Positions 43,097 through 52,058 of a stretch of 64,000 nucleotides of DNA are shown piece after piece. The stretch comes from Streptomyces venezuelae. GTDB lineage: Bacteria; Actinomycetota; Actinomycetes; Streptomycetales; Streptomycetaceae. The DNA lies in assembly GCF_008642295.1 (NCBI RefSeq), contig NZ_CP029190.1:4199501-4263500 (forward strand), read 5' to 3'. The position numbers and the translations under genes are program-made. The notes below the pieces were generated by a model, which saw only the letters and a list, made by a program, of their open reading frames with translations, was not told the DNA's origin and ran no database searches. Every line of letters starts with the position of its first letter. Position 1 is the first letter of the stretch.

Positions 43097-44296
43097 GTGA
43101 CCGACCAGGCCGCTCTCCAGTCTGTCCTCGACCGAGCCGCCGCGGGGGGCCGGATCTCCGCGGAGGAGGCGCTCGACCTCTACCGCCACGCGCCGCTGCA
43201 CGCCCTCGGCTCCGCCGCCGACGCCGTGCGCCGCCGCCGCTATGCGGGTACCGAGCACATCGCGACGTACATCATCGAGCGGAACATCAACTACACCAAC
43301 GTCTGCGTGACGGCCTGCAAGTTCTGTGCGTTCTACGCGGCGCCCAAGGACAAGAAGAAGGGCTGGAGCCGGGACCTCGAGGACATCCTGCGCCGCTGCG
43401 CGGAGACCGTGGAGCTCGGCGGCACCCAGGTGATGTTCCAGGGCGGCCACCACCCGGACTACGGGGTGGAGTACTACGAGGAGCACTTCTCCGCCATCAA
43501 GAAGGCCTTTCCGCAGCTGGTCATCCACTCCCTCGGGGCCTCCGAGGTCGAGCACATGGCCCGGATCTCCGGGGTGAGCGCCGAGGAGGCGATCCGCCGG
43601 ATCCACGCGGCCGGCCTGGACTCCTTCGCGGGTGCCGGCGCCGAACTGCTGCCCGCCCGGCCGCGCAAGGCGATCGCCCCGCTCAAGGAGTCCGGGGAGC
43701 GCTGGCTGGAGATCATGGAACTGGCCCACAACCTGGGCGTGGAGTCGACCTCCACCATGCTGATGGGCACCGGCGAGACCAACGCGGAGCGGATCGAGCA
43801 CATTCGCATGATCCGTGACGTGCAGGACCGGACGGGTGGCTTCCGGGCCTTTATCCCGTACACCTACCAGCCCGAGAACAACCACCTCAAGGGCCGCACC
43901 CAGGCGACCATCTTCGAGTACCTGCGGATGATCGCGGTGGCCCGGTTGTTCCTCGACAACGTCGCCCACATCCAGGGCTCCTGGCTGACCGTCGGCAAGG
44001 AGGCGGGCCAGCTCTCGCTGCACTACGGCGCGGACGACCTCGGCTCGGTCATGCTGGAGGAGAACGTGGTCTCCTCGGCGGGCGCCAAGCACCGCTCCAA
44101 CCGGCACGAGATCATCGAGCTGATCCGCAAGGCGGGGCGGACGCCGGCGCAGCGCGCGACCACGTACGAGCACCTGGCCGTGCACGACGACCCGGCGAAC
44201 GACCCGGTCGACCACCGGGTGGTCTCGCACATCTCGTCCACCGCGATCGAGGGCGGCACGGCGCACCCCGAGCTGAAGCTGATCTCCGCGAACTGA
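43097..44296 (+). CDS. mqnC: Cyclic dehypoxanthinyl futalosine synthase MqnC
   Basis: A radical SAM enzyme that cyclises dehypoxanthine futalosine. The 399-residue protein has CxxxCxxC as CVTACKFC near residues 70-77, GGTQVMFQGGHHPDYGVEYY and FAGAGAELL. TAGGCT at 43043-43048 is a possible -10, giving an untranslated leader of about 45 bases. The GTG start is followed downstream by a one-base overlap with the next gene. The upstream enzymes MqnB and MqnD, expected to supply or process its substrate and product, are not in the window. Confidence 0.96.
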   Translation: MTDQAALQSVLDRAAAGGRISAEEALDLYRHAPLHALGSAADAVRRRRYAGTEHIATYIIERNINYTNVCVTACKFCAFYAAPKDKKKGWSRDLEDILRRCAETVELGGTQVMFQGGHHPDYGVEYYEEHFSAIKKAFPQLVIHSLGASEVEHMARISGVSAEEAIRRIHAAGLDSFAGAGAELLPARPRKAIAPLKESGERWLEIMELAHNLGVESTSTMLMGTGETNAERIEHIRMIRDVQDRTGGFRAFIPYTYQPENNHLKGRTQATIFEYLRMIAVARLFLDNVAHIQGSWLTVGKEAGQLSLHYGADDLGSVMLEENVVSSAGAKHRSNRHEIIELIRKAGRTPAQRATTYEHLAVHDDPANDPVDHRVVSHISSTAIEGGTAHPELKLISAN

Positions 44297-44949
44297 TGCT
44301 CACGCTGCACACCGCCGACCTGCTGGTGCCCGGGGCGGGGGCGGACGGCGAACCGCTGCCCGGCGGGGCGGTCCTGGTCGAGGGCGACCGGATCGCCCGG
44401 GTGGGCCCGTACGAGGACCTGGCCGGGGAGTACCCGCACGCCCGGGTCCGGCGCTGGCCGGGACTGCTCATTCCGGGGCTGCTGGTGCACGGCGCGGCCG
44501 AGCTGCTGGAGCGTACGTACTACCCGGACGACCCGTACGAGACCACCGAGCTCGGCGCGGACCCGATCACCGGGGAGGCGGCGCTGGCCGACCTGAAGAT
44601 GACCGAGGCCAGGTGGGGACACAGCGCGCGGCGCGGCACCCAGAAGCTGCTGGCGCGGGGCGTGGTGGCGGTGACGGGCCGGCTGGTGGTGCCGTCGGTC
44701 CGGACGGCGGTGTCCCGCTCCGGCCTGACGGTGCTGCCGCCGGCCACGGGCGGCGGTCGCCCGGTCTCGCTGGACCCGTTCGCGGGGCTCGCGACGCCCG
44801 GCGAGGCGTACTACGGGCGGCTGGAGCCGGGCGCTCCGGCCCGCTTCGCCGCGTTCGCGGTGCCGACCGAAGCGGCCCTCCTCGCGCAGGGCGCCACGAC
44901 CTGCGTCGCCACGGTCGTCAACGGCCGCTTGCTGCACCGCCGCCGCTAG
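44296..44949 (+). CDS. Imidazolonepropionase-like composite-domain protein, no metal site
   Basis: A 217-residue protein coupled to mqnC by a one-base stop-start overlap. The ends resemble the small beta-sandwich domain of amidohydrolases (LLVPGAGADGEPLPGGAVLVEGDRIARVGP at the N-terminus and GAPARFAAFAVP with a C-terminal VNGRLL), but the HxH metal motif and most of the TIM barrel are missing. It should therefore not be an active deaminase. As coupling to mqnC is striking, a structural or binding role in menaquinone synthesis is possible but unproven. Confidence 0.8.
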   Translation: MLTLHTADLLVPGAGADGEPLPGGAVLVEGDRIARVGPYEDLAGEYPHARVRRWPGLLIPGLLVHGAAELLERTYYPDDPYETTELGADPITGEAALADLKMTEARWGHSARRGTQKLLARGVVAVTGRLVVPSVRTAVSRSGLTVLPPATGGGRPVSLDPFAGLATPGEAYYGRLEPGAPARFAAFAVPTEAALLAQGATTCVATVVNGRLLHRRR

Positions 44950-44972
44950 CCCCGCCGGGCCGGGTGGGCAAT

Positions 44973-44991
44973 CGTGCCGCAGGGCGGCACG
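44973..44991. repeat. Hairpin flanked by GGGTGGGCA direct repeats
   Basis: CGTGCCGC and GCGGCACG pair around AGG. GGGTGGGCA occurs at 44962-44970 and again at 44991-44999. This lies just after the mqnC operon, likely a transcription stop. The rest of the 222-base gap to the DUF3152 gene contains the Streptomyces repeat at 45101. Confidence 0.55.
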
Positions 44992-45100
44992 GGTGGGCAT
45001 CCGGCACACCGGCCCGCGCCGGTCGCGCAGCGTGCAACACCTGGGCGGGGCCGGGGGGACGCTGCGCGGACGGTGCGCGCCGTCGTCCCGGTGTGCCCAC

Positions 45101-45145
45101 CCTCCCCCAAGCTCTCGGCTTCGCTCGAGCAGGGGGGACCCCCAT
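45101..45145. repeat. Streptomyces interspersed palindromic repeat
   Basis: CCTCCCCCAAGCTCTCGG followed by CTTCGCTCGAGCAGGGGG and GACCCCCAT is a sequence I recognise as frequently repeated in Streptomyces genomes between genes. The C-run and G-run ends can pair. A relative of the same type lies inside nuoF at 56264-56301. It sits 27 bases after the DUF3152 stop. Confidence 0.75.
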
Positions 45146-45171
45146 CGCCCCTGCGGAACGACTGCCCACAC

Positions 45172-46059
45172 CTAGGGAACCGCCGGCCCCGACAGGTAGC
45201 GGCCCTGGTCGTCGTACGGCCAGGCGTTCGCCTTGCAGCCGTCCAGGCCCTTGATCTGCTGCATCATCGCCGGCGCCGGTTTGCCCCGCCCCGGACACCC
45301 CTCATGGCCGCGCCCGATCTCATGGCCCACCTCGTGGTTGACGATCAGCGCCCGGTACTCGGCCACCGGCCCGTCGAACTGGGGTGAACCCTGCTGCCAC
45401 CGCTTGAGGTTGACCACCACGGTGTGGCCGGCCCGGCAGTTGGTCTCGCCCACCAGCTCGGGGGTGGTCACCTCGCACAGCCGGTCGGTGGTCGTGGGCG
45501 TCGCTATCCGCACGGTGAAGTCCACCGGGCCCTGCCCGGTCAGCTGGAAGCCGTTCCGCGGGTCCCGGATCCAGCCGCGCCGGTCCGCGAGGATCGTGTC
45601 GATCTCCCGGGCAGCCGCGTCGGGGTCCACCCCGGCGCCGTCCTCCACCTCCACCCGGTAGCGGCGGGCGGGCCCGCTGCCGTGCTTCTCCGCGGAGAGC
45701 CCGGAGGCGGTGAAGCGGCCCGTTCCGGAGCGCGGCACATCGCCCCGGGAGGCCCGGGAGGCCTCGGGATCCGGGCTGCGCGGCGGCGGGGGCGGCGGAG
45801 GCGGGGCGGCGGAGGCCGCCTCCGGCGCGGGGCGCAGGGCGGCCGGGGTCCGCACCTCGGGCGGATCCTCCCGGGTCAGGACCAGGGCGGCGGCACCCAC
45901 CGCGCCGGCCGCGCAGACCACGGCCAGCATGGTGCGGCGCAGCCGCCTGGCGCGTTCGGCGCGGCGTCGCCGGCGAAGGCCTGCGCGGCGGCTCCCGCCG
46001 CCGGTGCTGTGGGACTGGCGCATACGTGCGCCGCGCGGTCCGGCACCGGAGGAGGTCAT
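45172..46059 (-). CDS. DUF3152 protein with metzincin zinc motif
   Basis: A 295-residue protein from ATG 46059, chosen because GGAGG lies nine bases upstream. A basic N-terminus with an RRRRRAERARRLRR run is followed by one helix (TMLAVVCAAGAVGAAALVL, signal anchor), a Pro-rich linker and the DUF3152 domain of about 160 residues. The domain holds HEVGHEIGRGH, which matches HExxHxxGxxH, followed about 15 residues on by a methionine pair (APAMMQQ), the expected Met-turn. A zinc-dependent protease outside the cell is therefore predicted. Confidence 0.92.
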   Translation of the reverse strand: MTSSGAGPRGARMRQSHSTGGGSRRAGLRRRRRAERARRLRRTMLAVVCAAGAVGAAALVLTREDPPEVRTPAALRPAPEAASAAPPPPPPPPRSPDPEASRASRGDVPRSGTGRFTASGLSAEKHGSGPARRYRVEVEDGAGVDPDAAAREIDTILADRRGWIRDPRNGFQLTGQGPVDFTVRIATPTTTDRLCEVTTPELVGETNCRAGHTVVVNLKRWQQGSPQFDGPVAEYRALIVNHEVGHEIGRGHEGCPGRGKPAPAMMQQIKGLDGCKANAWPYDDQGRYLSGPAVP

Positions 46060-46255
46060 CCACCCACCCCTCCGACCGGTTCGCGCGGCTTCCTCCCGGC
46101 TCATCGGTACGAGTTCGGAACAGCTGGCTCCTCATGCCTAAAGACGGCGATCTTCAGCCACCGGTTCCCCCGGGGGGTGCCCCGGCCGTTGTGCACCGCC
46201 TGCCAGAATGGGCCAGGCACTCCACCCGAACCGAGACGAGCGAGGCCGAACGCCA

Positions 46256-46987
46256 GTGACCCGCGCACATCTGGACAAGCAGCCGCACGAAGTCGCCTCC
46301 ATGTTCGACGGGGTCGCGGCGAACTACGACCTCACCAACGACGTCCTCTCGCTCGGCCAGGCCCGGCTGTGGCGCAAGGAGGTCGCCCGGGCGGTCGACG
46401 CGCGCCCGGCGCAGAAGGTGCTGGACCTGGCGGCCGGTACGGCGACCAGCTCGCTGCCCTTCGCCGCCACCGGCGCGTACGTCGTGCCCTGCGACTTCTC
46501 GCTCGGGATGCTCCGCGAGGGCAAGCGGAAGCACCCGTGGCTGCCGCTGACCGCGGGCGACGCCACCCGGCTGCCGTTCCGGGACGACACCTTCGACGCC
46601 GTCACGATCTCTTTCGGGCTGCGCAACGTCCAGGACACGGACACCGCGCTGCGCGAGCTGTACCGGGTGACCAAGCCCGGCGGCCGGGTCGTCATCTGCG
46701 AGTTCTCGCAGCCCGTCTGGGGGCCGTTCCGGACCGTCTACACCGAGTACCTGATGCGCGCCCTGCCGCCGGTGGCGCGCGCGGTGTCCTCCAACCCCGA
46801 GGCGTACGTCTACCTCGCCGAGTCCATCCGGGAGTGGCCGGACCAGCCCGCGCTGGCCGGGCTGCTGCAGAAGGCCGGCTGGGGCCGGGTGGCGTGGCGG
46901 AACCTCAGCGGCGGCATCGTCGCGCTGCACCGGGCCTTCAAGGACATCGAGGGCGGCAAGGACGTCGAGGGCGGCAAGGACGCGTAG
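46256..46987 (+). CDS. menG: Demethylmenaquinone methyltransferase
   Basis: MenG (UbiE) methylates demethylmenaquinone with SAM in the last step of menaquinone synthesis. The 243-residue protein contains [13 protein letters not shown] (SAM loop), [20 protein letters not shown] and [17 protein letters not shown]. From GTG 46256 it starts [21 protein letters not shown], the normal N-terminus. A small duplication at the 3' end encodes [12 protein letters not shown]. The stop overlaps the GTG of glutaminase by one base. Confidence 0.95.
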   Translation: MTRAHLDKQPHEVASMFDGVAANYDLTNDVLSLGQARLWRKEVARAVDARPAQKVLDLAAGTATSSLPFAATGAYVVPCDFSLGMLREGKRKHPWLPLTAGDATRLPFRDDTFDAVTISFGLRNVQDTDTALRELYRVTKPGGRVVICEFSQPVWGPFRTVYTEYLMRALPPVARAVSSNPEAYVYLAESIREWPDQPALAGLLQKAGWGRVAWRNLSGGIVALHRAFKDIEGGKDVEGGKDA

Positions 46988-47898
46988 TGGACTACCAAGC
47001 GGTGCTGGAGCAGATCGCGGCCGATGTTGCTCCGCTGGTCGGCTCCGGCACCCCGGCCGCGTACATCCCGGCCCTCGCGTCCGTGGACCCGGGGCAGTTC
47101 GGGATGGCCCTCGCCGATCTCGACGGCACGGTGTACGGGGTGGGGGACTGGCGGACTCCGTTCTCCGCGCAGTCCGTCACCAAGGTCTTCGCGCTGGCCC
47201 TCGCGCTGGCGGAGGGCGGGGACAGCCTGTGGGAGCGGGTGGGCCGGGAGCCCTCCGGCAACCCCTTCAACTCCCTGGTGCAGCTGGAGTACGAGAACGG
47301 CATCCCGCGCAATCCGTTCATCAACGCGGGCGCGCTGGTCGTCACCGACCGGCTGCAGACCCTCACCGGTGACGCGAGCAGCGAACTGCTGAAGTTCCTG
47401 CAGCAGGAGAGCCGGAACCCGGAGCTCGCCTTCAACGCCGAGGTGGCCGGCTCCGAGCAGGCGCACGGCGACCGGAATGCCGCCGTCGCCCACTTCATGG
47501 CCTCCTACGGGAACATCGACAACCCGGTCACGGACCTGCTGGAGCACTACTTCTGGCAGTGCTCCATCGAGACCAGCTGTGCCGATCTCGCCCTCGCCGC
47601 CCGGTTCCTGGCCCGTCACGGGCTGCGCGCGGACGGGACCCGGCTGCTGACCCGCAGCGAGGCCAAGCAGATCAACGCGGTGATGCTGACCTGCGGGACG
47701 TACGACGCGGCGGGGGAGTTCGCCTACCGGGTCGGGCTGCCGGGCAAGAGCGGGGTGGGCGGCGGGATCGTGGCCGTGGTGCCCGGCCGGTGCACGCTGT
47801 GCGTGTGGAGCCCGGGGCTGGACGCCCGGGGCAACTCGGTGGCGGGGGTGGCGGCGCTGGACCGGTTCACGACCCTGACCGGACTGTCCGTCTTCTAG
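46987..47898 (+). CDS. glsA: Glutaminase A
   Basis: Hydrolyses glutamine to glutamate and ammonia. The 303-residue length is typical. The beta-lactamase-like active site is visible as FSAQSVTKVFALALAL (SxxK), followed by NPFNSLVQLEYENGIPRNPFINAGAL and the C-terminal GKSGVGGGIVAVVPGR. It is translationally coupled to menG by TAGTG, but no functional link is obvious. It converges on the GNAT gene with a seven-base gap. Confidence 0.95.
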   Translation: MDYQAVLEQIAADVAPLVGSGTPAAYIPALASVDPGQFGMALADLDGTVYGVGDWRTPFSAQSVTKVFALALALAEGGDSLWERVGREPSGNPFNSLVQLEYENGIPRNPFINAGALVVTDRLQTLTGDASSELLKFLQQESRNPELAFNAEVAGSEQAHGDRNAAVAHFMASYGNIDNPVTDLLEHYFWQCSIETSCADLALAARFLARHGLRADGTRLLTRSEAKQINAVMLTCGTYDAAGEFAYRVGLPGKSGVGGGIVAVVPGRCTLCVWSPGLDARGNSVAGVAALDRFTTLTGLSVF

Positions 47899-47905
47899 GT
47901 CTCTT

Positions 47906-48427
47906 CTAGAGCCCGAGCCGGTAGCAGCGGACGGCGCGGCCGGAGGGGGTGGTCAGCTCCTCGGCGAGCTCCATGCCCAGGCCTTCCGCGACCGCCAGCG
48001 AGCGCTCGTTCCGTGCGTCGATCATCGCGACCACGCGCTGCAGACCCGCCGCCCGGACGCGTTCGACCGTGGCGGTCGCCGCGGCCGTCGCGTAGCCCTT
48101 GCCCCAGTGGTCGCGCCCGAGCCGCCAGCCGATCTCGATCTCCCCGGCCGGGCCCCAGGAATGCGGCCACGGCTGGGCGCCGGTGAACCCGATGACCTGG
48201 CCCTCCCCGTCCAGCAGGGTCCACAGGCAGAAGCCGTGCCGGGCGTCGTGCAGGCGCTGCCGCGCGGTGATCTCCTGGTACGCGGAGAGTTCGGCGGGCC
48301 CGCCGAGGAACTCCATCACATCGGGGTCGGCGAACACGGTGTGCCAGGCGTGTGCGTCCTCGTCGGTGGGCACGCGCAGCTGGACGACGGGGAGCGGCCG
48401 GGTCGGTGAAGGGGACGAGCCAGTCAA
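47906..48427 (-). CDS. GNAT-family N-acetyltransferase
   Basis: A RimJ/RimL-like acetyltransferase of 173 residues from TTG 48427, which has GAAGGG nine bases upstream; a GTG at about 48391 is the alternative. Signatures are VQLRVPTDEDAHAWHTVFADPDVMEFLGG, GEIEIGWRLGRDHWGKGYATAAATATVE (CoA loop HWGKGYA) and IDARNERSLAVAEGLGMEL. The substrate is unknown. It is divergent from the reductase gene. Confidence 0.9.
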   Translation of the reverse strand: MTGSSPSPTRPLPVVQLRVPTDEDAHAWHTVFADPDVMEFLGGPAELSAYQEITARQRLHDARHGFCLWTLLDGEGQVIGFTGAQPWPHSWGPAGEIEIGWRLGRDHWGKGYATAAATATVERVRAAGLQRVVAMIDARNERSLAVAEGLGMELAEELTTPSGRAVRCYRLGL

Positions 48428-48524
48428 CGGGGTAGCCCTTCTGATCGGGATCTCTCTCGCTGCATAGACTGCACATGTCCCGTGCCGTTCGGCACCCCCA
48501 ATCGAGCCTTCGGGAGTTCCCGCA

Positions 48525-49808
48525 GTGACCGAGCCCCTCTCCGAACACACCGCAGATGTGATCGTCGTCGGGGCCGGGCCCGCCGGCTCGACCACCGCCT
48601 ACTACCTCGCCAAGGCCGGACTCGACGTCCTGCTGCTGGAGAAGACGGCGTTCCCGCGTGAAAAGGTCTGCGGTGACGGGCTCACCCCGCGCGCGACCAA
48701 GCAGTTGGTCGCGATGGGCATCGACATCTCGGAAGAGGCCGGCTGGCTCCGCAACAAGGGCCTGCGCATCATCGGCGGCGGGCAGCGGCTCCAGTTGGAC
48801 TGGCCCGAGCTGGCCTCGTTCCCCGACTACGGACTCGTTCGCAAGCGCGACGACTTCGACGAGACCCTGGCCCGGCAGGCGCAGAAGGCGGGCGCCCGGC
48901 TGTACGAGCGGTGCAATGTCGGCGAGCCGGTCCGTGATCCCCGGACCGGGCACATCACCGGGGTGCAGGCCAGGCTGGGCGAGGAGAAGACGGCGGTCAC
49001 CTTCCGCGCCCCGCTGGTGGTCGCGGCCGACGGCAACTCCTCCCGGCTGTCCCTCGCGATGGGCCTGCACCGGCGCGAGGACCGCCCGATGGGCGTGGCG
49101 GTGCGGACGTACTTCACCTCGCCGCGGCATGACGACGACTACCTGGAGTCCTGGCTGGAGCTGTGGGACCGGCGCGGGGCGCAGGACCGGCTGCTGCCCG
49201 GCTACGGCTGGATCTTCGGCATGGGCGACGGTACCTCCAACGTCGGCCTCGGCATCCTCAACTCCTCCTCCGCCTTCCGCGAGCTGGACTGGCGCGAGGT
49301 GCTCAAGGCGTGGTGCGCCTCGATGCCGCAGGACTGGGGGTACACCCCGGAGAACATGACCCAGCCGATCCGCGGTGCGGCCCTGCCGATGGCCTTCAAC
49401 CGGCAGCCGCACTACACCAAGGGCCTGCTGCTGGTGGGCGATGCGGGCGGGCTGGTCAACCCGTTCAACGGCGAGGGCATCGCCTATGCGATGGAGTCCG
49501 GCAAGATCGCCGCGGACGTCATCGTCCAGGCGCACGCCCGGGCCACCCCGGCCCAGCGCGAACTGGCCCTGCACAGCTACCCGAAGGTGCTGAAGGAGAC
49601 CTACGGCGGCTACTACAGCCTGGGCCGGGCCTTTGTGAAGCTGATCGGCAACCCGAAGGTCATGAAGATGGCGGCGCAGCGCGGGCTGACCCACCCGGTG
49701 CTGATGCGGTTCACCCTGAAGATGCTGGCGAACCTCACCGACCCGGCCGGCGGCGATGCGATGGACCGGATCATCAACGGCCTGTCGAAGGTGGCACCGA
49801 AGGCCTGA
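48525..49808 (+). CDS. Geranylgeranyl-reductase-family FAD enzyme
   Basis: A 427-residue FAD-dependent oxidoreductase. The Rossmann motif VVGAGPAGSTTAYYLAKAGLDVLLLEK starts near residue 12, followed by REKVCGDGLTPRA, ADGNSSRLSLAMG and the second FAD motif LLVGDAGGLVNPFNGEGIAYAMESG. Relatives saturate isoprenoid chains; in mycobacteria MenJ reduces one double bond of menaquinone. As menG and mqn genes are close by, partial reduction of the menaquinone tail is the best guess, while phytoene-type or archaeal-lipid-like substrates cannot be excluded. Confidence 0.92.
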   Translation: MTEPLSEHTADVIVVGAGPAGSTTAYYLAKAGLDVLLLEKTAFPREKVCGDGLTPRATKQLVAMGIDISEEAGWLRNKGLRIIGGGQRLQLDWPELASFPDYGLVRKRDDFDETLARQAQKAGARLYERCNVGEPVRDPRTGHITGVQARLGEEKTAVTFRAPLVVAADGNSSRLSLAMGLHRREDRPMGVAVRTYFTSPRHDDDYLESWLELWDRRGAQDRLLPGYGWIFGMGDGTSNVGLGILNSSSAFRELDWREVLKAWCASMPQDWGYTPENMTQPIRGAALPMAFNRQPHYTKGLLLVGDAGGLVNPFNGEGIAYAMESGKIAADVIVQAHARATPAQRELALHSYPKVLKETYGGYYSLGRAFVKLIGNPKVMKMAAQRGLTHPVLMRFTLKMLANLTDPAGGDAMDRIINGLSKVAPKA

Positions 49809-49948
49809 GGCCGTACGGCGGGGTGGCGGTTGCCCGCCCGAGGCGGCCAACCGCCTCGGGCGGAAAGCCCATTGCCCCGCATATCCCTCCATTGGCAGAC
49901 TCGCGGCGATCAGTTGACGATCATGAGTCCCATGGGGGGGAACACCGA

Positions 49949-50845
49949 GTGAGATTCCGTATGCCCGCGCTCCGGCGCACCGCGGCCGTCCTGACGGCGC
50001 TGGCCCTGCCGCTGACGGCCGGCCTGGCCGGCGCCGGCACCGCGCAGGCCGCGCCGATGCCCCAGGGCGAGTTCCACTGGGCGGGGGACCAGGGAGACGG
50101 CGAAACCGATCGGGCCGTGTGGTACGGACCGATGTACGGAGACCGGTTCGACGCCACGGTCTCCGCCGACCACCGCACCCTGCGGGTCGTCATCACCCGG
50201 CCGGGCGACACCTGGACCGTGGACCTGGCGGCGCCCGCCGGGCAGACCCTGGGGGTGGGCAGCTACGCGAACGCGGTGAAGACACCCGAGATGCCGGGGG
50301 TGGCCCTGGACACACCGAGCATGTTCGTGAACGGGTACCAGGGCGGCTGTGCCACCCTGTCCGGCGCGTTCGGCATCAGCGAGCTGACCTTCGGCGAGGG
50401 CGGCAGGGTCACGTCCCTGAAGGCGGACTACCGGCAGGAGTGCGCGGACCGGGGTGCGCTGACCGGCTACCTGCACCTGAGCGACACGGCGCCGCCGAAG
50501 CCGCTGGCCCTCGGAATGACCATCAAGGCCAACGCCAAGCTGGTCAAGGGCAAGACCACCCTGAGCGGCACGCTCACCTGCACCAAGCCGGCCCGGGTCC
50601 AGGTCGGCGGCTCGGCGAGCCAGGAGCAGCCGCGGTTCGTCCAGGGCCGGTTCGTCGCCGAGGTGGACTGCGTACCGGGCAAGAACGTGCCGTGGAAGGC
50701 CGAGGTCCAGGTGCACACCCCGGAGGTGGGCCACCCGCTCGTCAAGTCGGAGCGGCTGAAGGTCTTCGGCAACGTCCAGGCGCAGGACCCCGACACCGGT
50801 TCCTGGGTGTTCGGTGACGCCGACAAGTGGGTGACGCTGGGCTAG
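49949..50845 (+). CDS. Secreted hypothetical protein
   Basis: A 298-residue exported protein: GTG 49949 opens MRFRMPALRRTAAVLTALALPLTAG, a clear signal peptide ending near AQA. Mature domains: an N-terminal beta domain of about 130 residues with one cysteine pair, and a C-terminal Ig-like domain starting near ALGMTIKANAKLVKGKTTLSGTLTCTKP. It has no catalytic motif and no wall anchor. No family is recognised. A large hairpin terminator follows. Confidence 0.8.
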   Translation: MRFRMPALRRTAAVLTALALPLTAGLAGAGTAQAAPMPQGEFHWAGDQGDGETDRAVWYGPMYGDRFDATVSADHRTLRVVITRPGDTWTVDLAAPAGQTLGVGSYANAVKTPEMPGVALDTPSMFVNGYQGGCATLSGAFGISELTFGEGGRVTSLKADYRQECADRGALTGYLHLSDTAPPKPLALGMTIKANAKLVKGKTTLSGTLTCTKPARVQVGGSASQEQPRFVQGRFVAEVDCVPGKNVPWKAEVQVHTPEVGHPLVKSERLKVFGNVQAQDPDTGSWVFGDADKWVTLG

Positions 50846-50882
50846 GAGCGGCCGGCAGCGGCAGGAGCCTGCCCGGCGGTAC

Positions 50883-50933
50883 GACGAAGGGCCGGCACTC
50901 CGCCCCCGAGCGGGGGAGTGCCGGCCCTTCGTC
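50883..50933. terminator. Large bidirectional terminator
   Basis: Arms of 19 bases at 50883-50901 and 50915-50933 pair perfectly (GACGAAGGGCCGGCACTCC and its complement), and the loop itself holds CCCCC and GGGG. It lies between the convergent secreted protein and NlpC/P60 genes. Confidence 0.9.
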
Positions 50934-50976
50934 ATGCCGGTGCGTCCGGGCAACGCCTGGGCGCACCCGTGACGGC

Positions 50977-51819
50977 TCAGAGGAGGCGGACCGCCCCGGT
51001 GGGCCGGTCGTAGCTCAGGGAGCGCTCGACGATGCCCGTGCGGGGGTTCTGGGCGCCGACGAACTTGCCGCCGCCCACGTAGACGGCCACGTGGTACGCG
51101 CTGCCCTTGGAGCCCCAGTACAGGATGTCGCCCGGCTGGAGGCTGCTCAGCGAGACGGAGCGGCCGGCCAGCGACTGGTCCTGGGACATGCGCGGCAGGG
51201 AGACGTTGGCCTGCTTGTAGGCGGCGCGGACGAGGCCGGAGCAGTCGTAGGCGGTGGGGCCGGTGGAGCCCAGCACGTACGGCTTGCCGACCTGGGCGCG
51301 GGCGAAGGCCACGATGGCGGCGGCGGAGCCGGTGGCCGCCGGGGTGCTCGGGCCGTCCTCGTCCACGGTGGTGGTCTTGGCGGCCTTGGTGGAGGTGCCG
51401 GCGAGGGAAGTGCGGCCGTCGTTGCGGGTGGCGCGCTCGGCGGCGGCCTTGCGCTCCTCCTCGGCCTTCGCCTTCTTCTCGGCGTCCAGCTTCTTCTGGG
51501 CGTCCTCCTTGGCCTTCTTGGCCTCGGCGGCGGCGCCCGTGCGGGCGGTCTCCTCCTGCGCGTTGAGCTCGCCCTCGACGGCGGCTGCGCGGGAGTTGTC
51601 GGCGGCCGTGGTGACGGCGGAGGACACCTCGGAGCCCAGGTCCAGGTTGAGGACCGGCATCTCGAGGGTCTCGGTCACCGGCTCGACGGGGGTCGCGCTC
51701 GCGGTGCCGGCCATCGCCAGCGTGCTGAGGACGCCACCGGCAACTCCGGCGCGGACCGCGAGCTTCGAGGCGCTGCGGCGCGGCTTCCGGTGGCTGGGTA
51801 TGTGAGCGGTGTGGGACAT
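50977..51819 (-). CDS. NlpC/P60 (C40) peptidoglycan hydrolase
   Basis: A 280-residue exported endopeptidase. An N-terminal region with KLAVRAGVAGGVLSTLAMAGTASA is the signal. Residues 70-150 form a charged coiled coil (AKKAKEDAQKKLDAEKKAKAEEE). The C-terminal NlpC/P60 domain shows PTAYDCSGLVRAAYKQA (catalytic cysteine), GDILYWGSKGSAYHVAVYVGG (histidine) and FVGAQNPR. It would cut peptide stems in peptidoglycan. ATG 51819 is taken. The upstream 710-base gap separates it from nuoA. Confidence 0.94.
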   Translation of the reverse strand: MSHTAHIPSHRKPRRSASKLAVRAGVAGGVLSTLAMAGTASATPVEPVTETLEMPVLNLDLGSEVSSAVTTAADNSRAAAVEGELNAQEETARTGAAAEAKKAKEDAQKKLDAEKKAKAEEERKAAAERATRNDGRTSLAGTSTKAAKTTTVDEDGPSTPAATGSAAAIVAFARAQVGKPYVLGSTGPTAYDCSGLVRAAYKQANVSLPRMSQDQSLAGRSVSLSSLQPGDILYWGSKGSAYHVAVYVGGGKFVGAQNPRTGIVERSLSYDRPTGAVRLL

Positions 51820-52058
51820 GAGGACAACCGCTATCAGGGCGTCAGGGTTCCCTTCAAGAAACGTGGGCTGCGCCACAGTTGTGCGCGAACGGCCCGAACC
51901 GGACGCTCCGCTTGCCTTATTGACGCCGTAACGGGCGAATCGGACAGGGCATCACAAGCCCGTGATCATTGGCTTTCTGTAATTCGTCCGTTTTGATCCA
52001 CCGCCTACCACCCTTACGCACAGTTGGCCAAGCCCCCTTTCCTCGGCGCGAATCAGGC

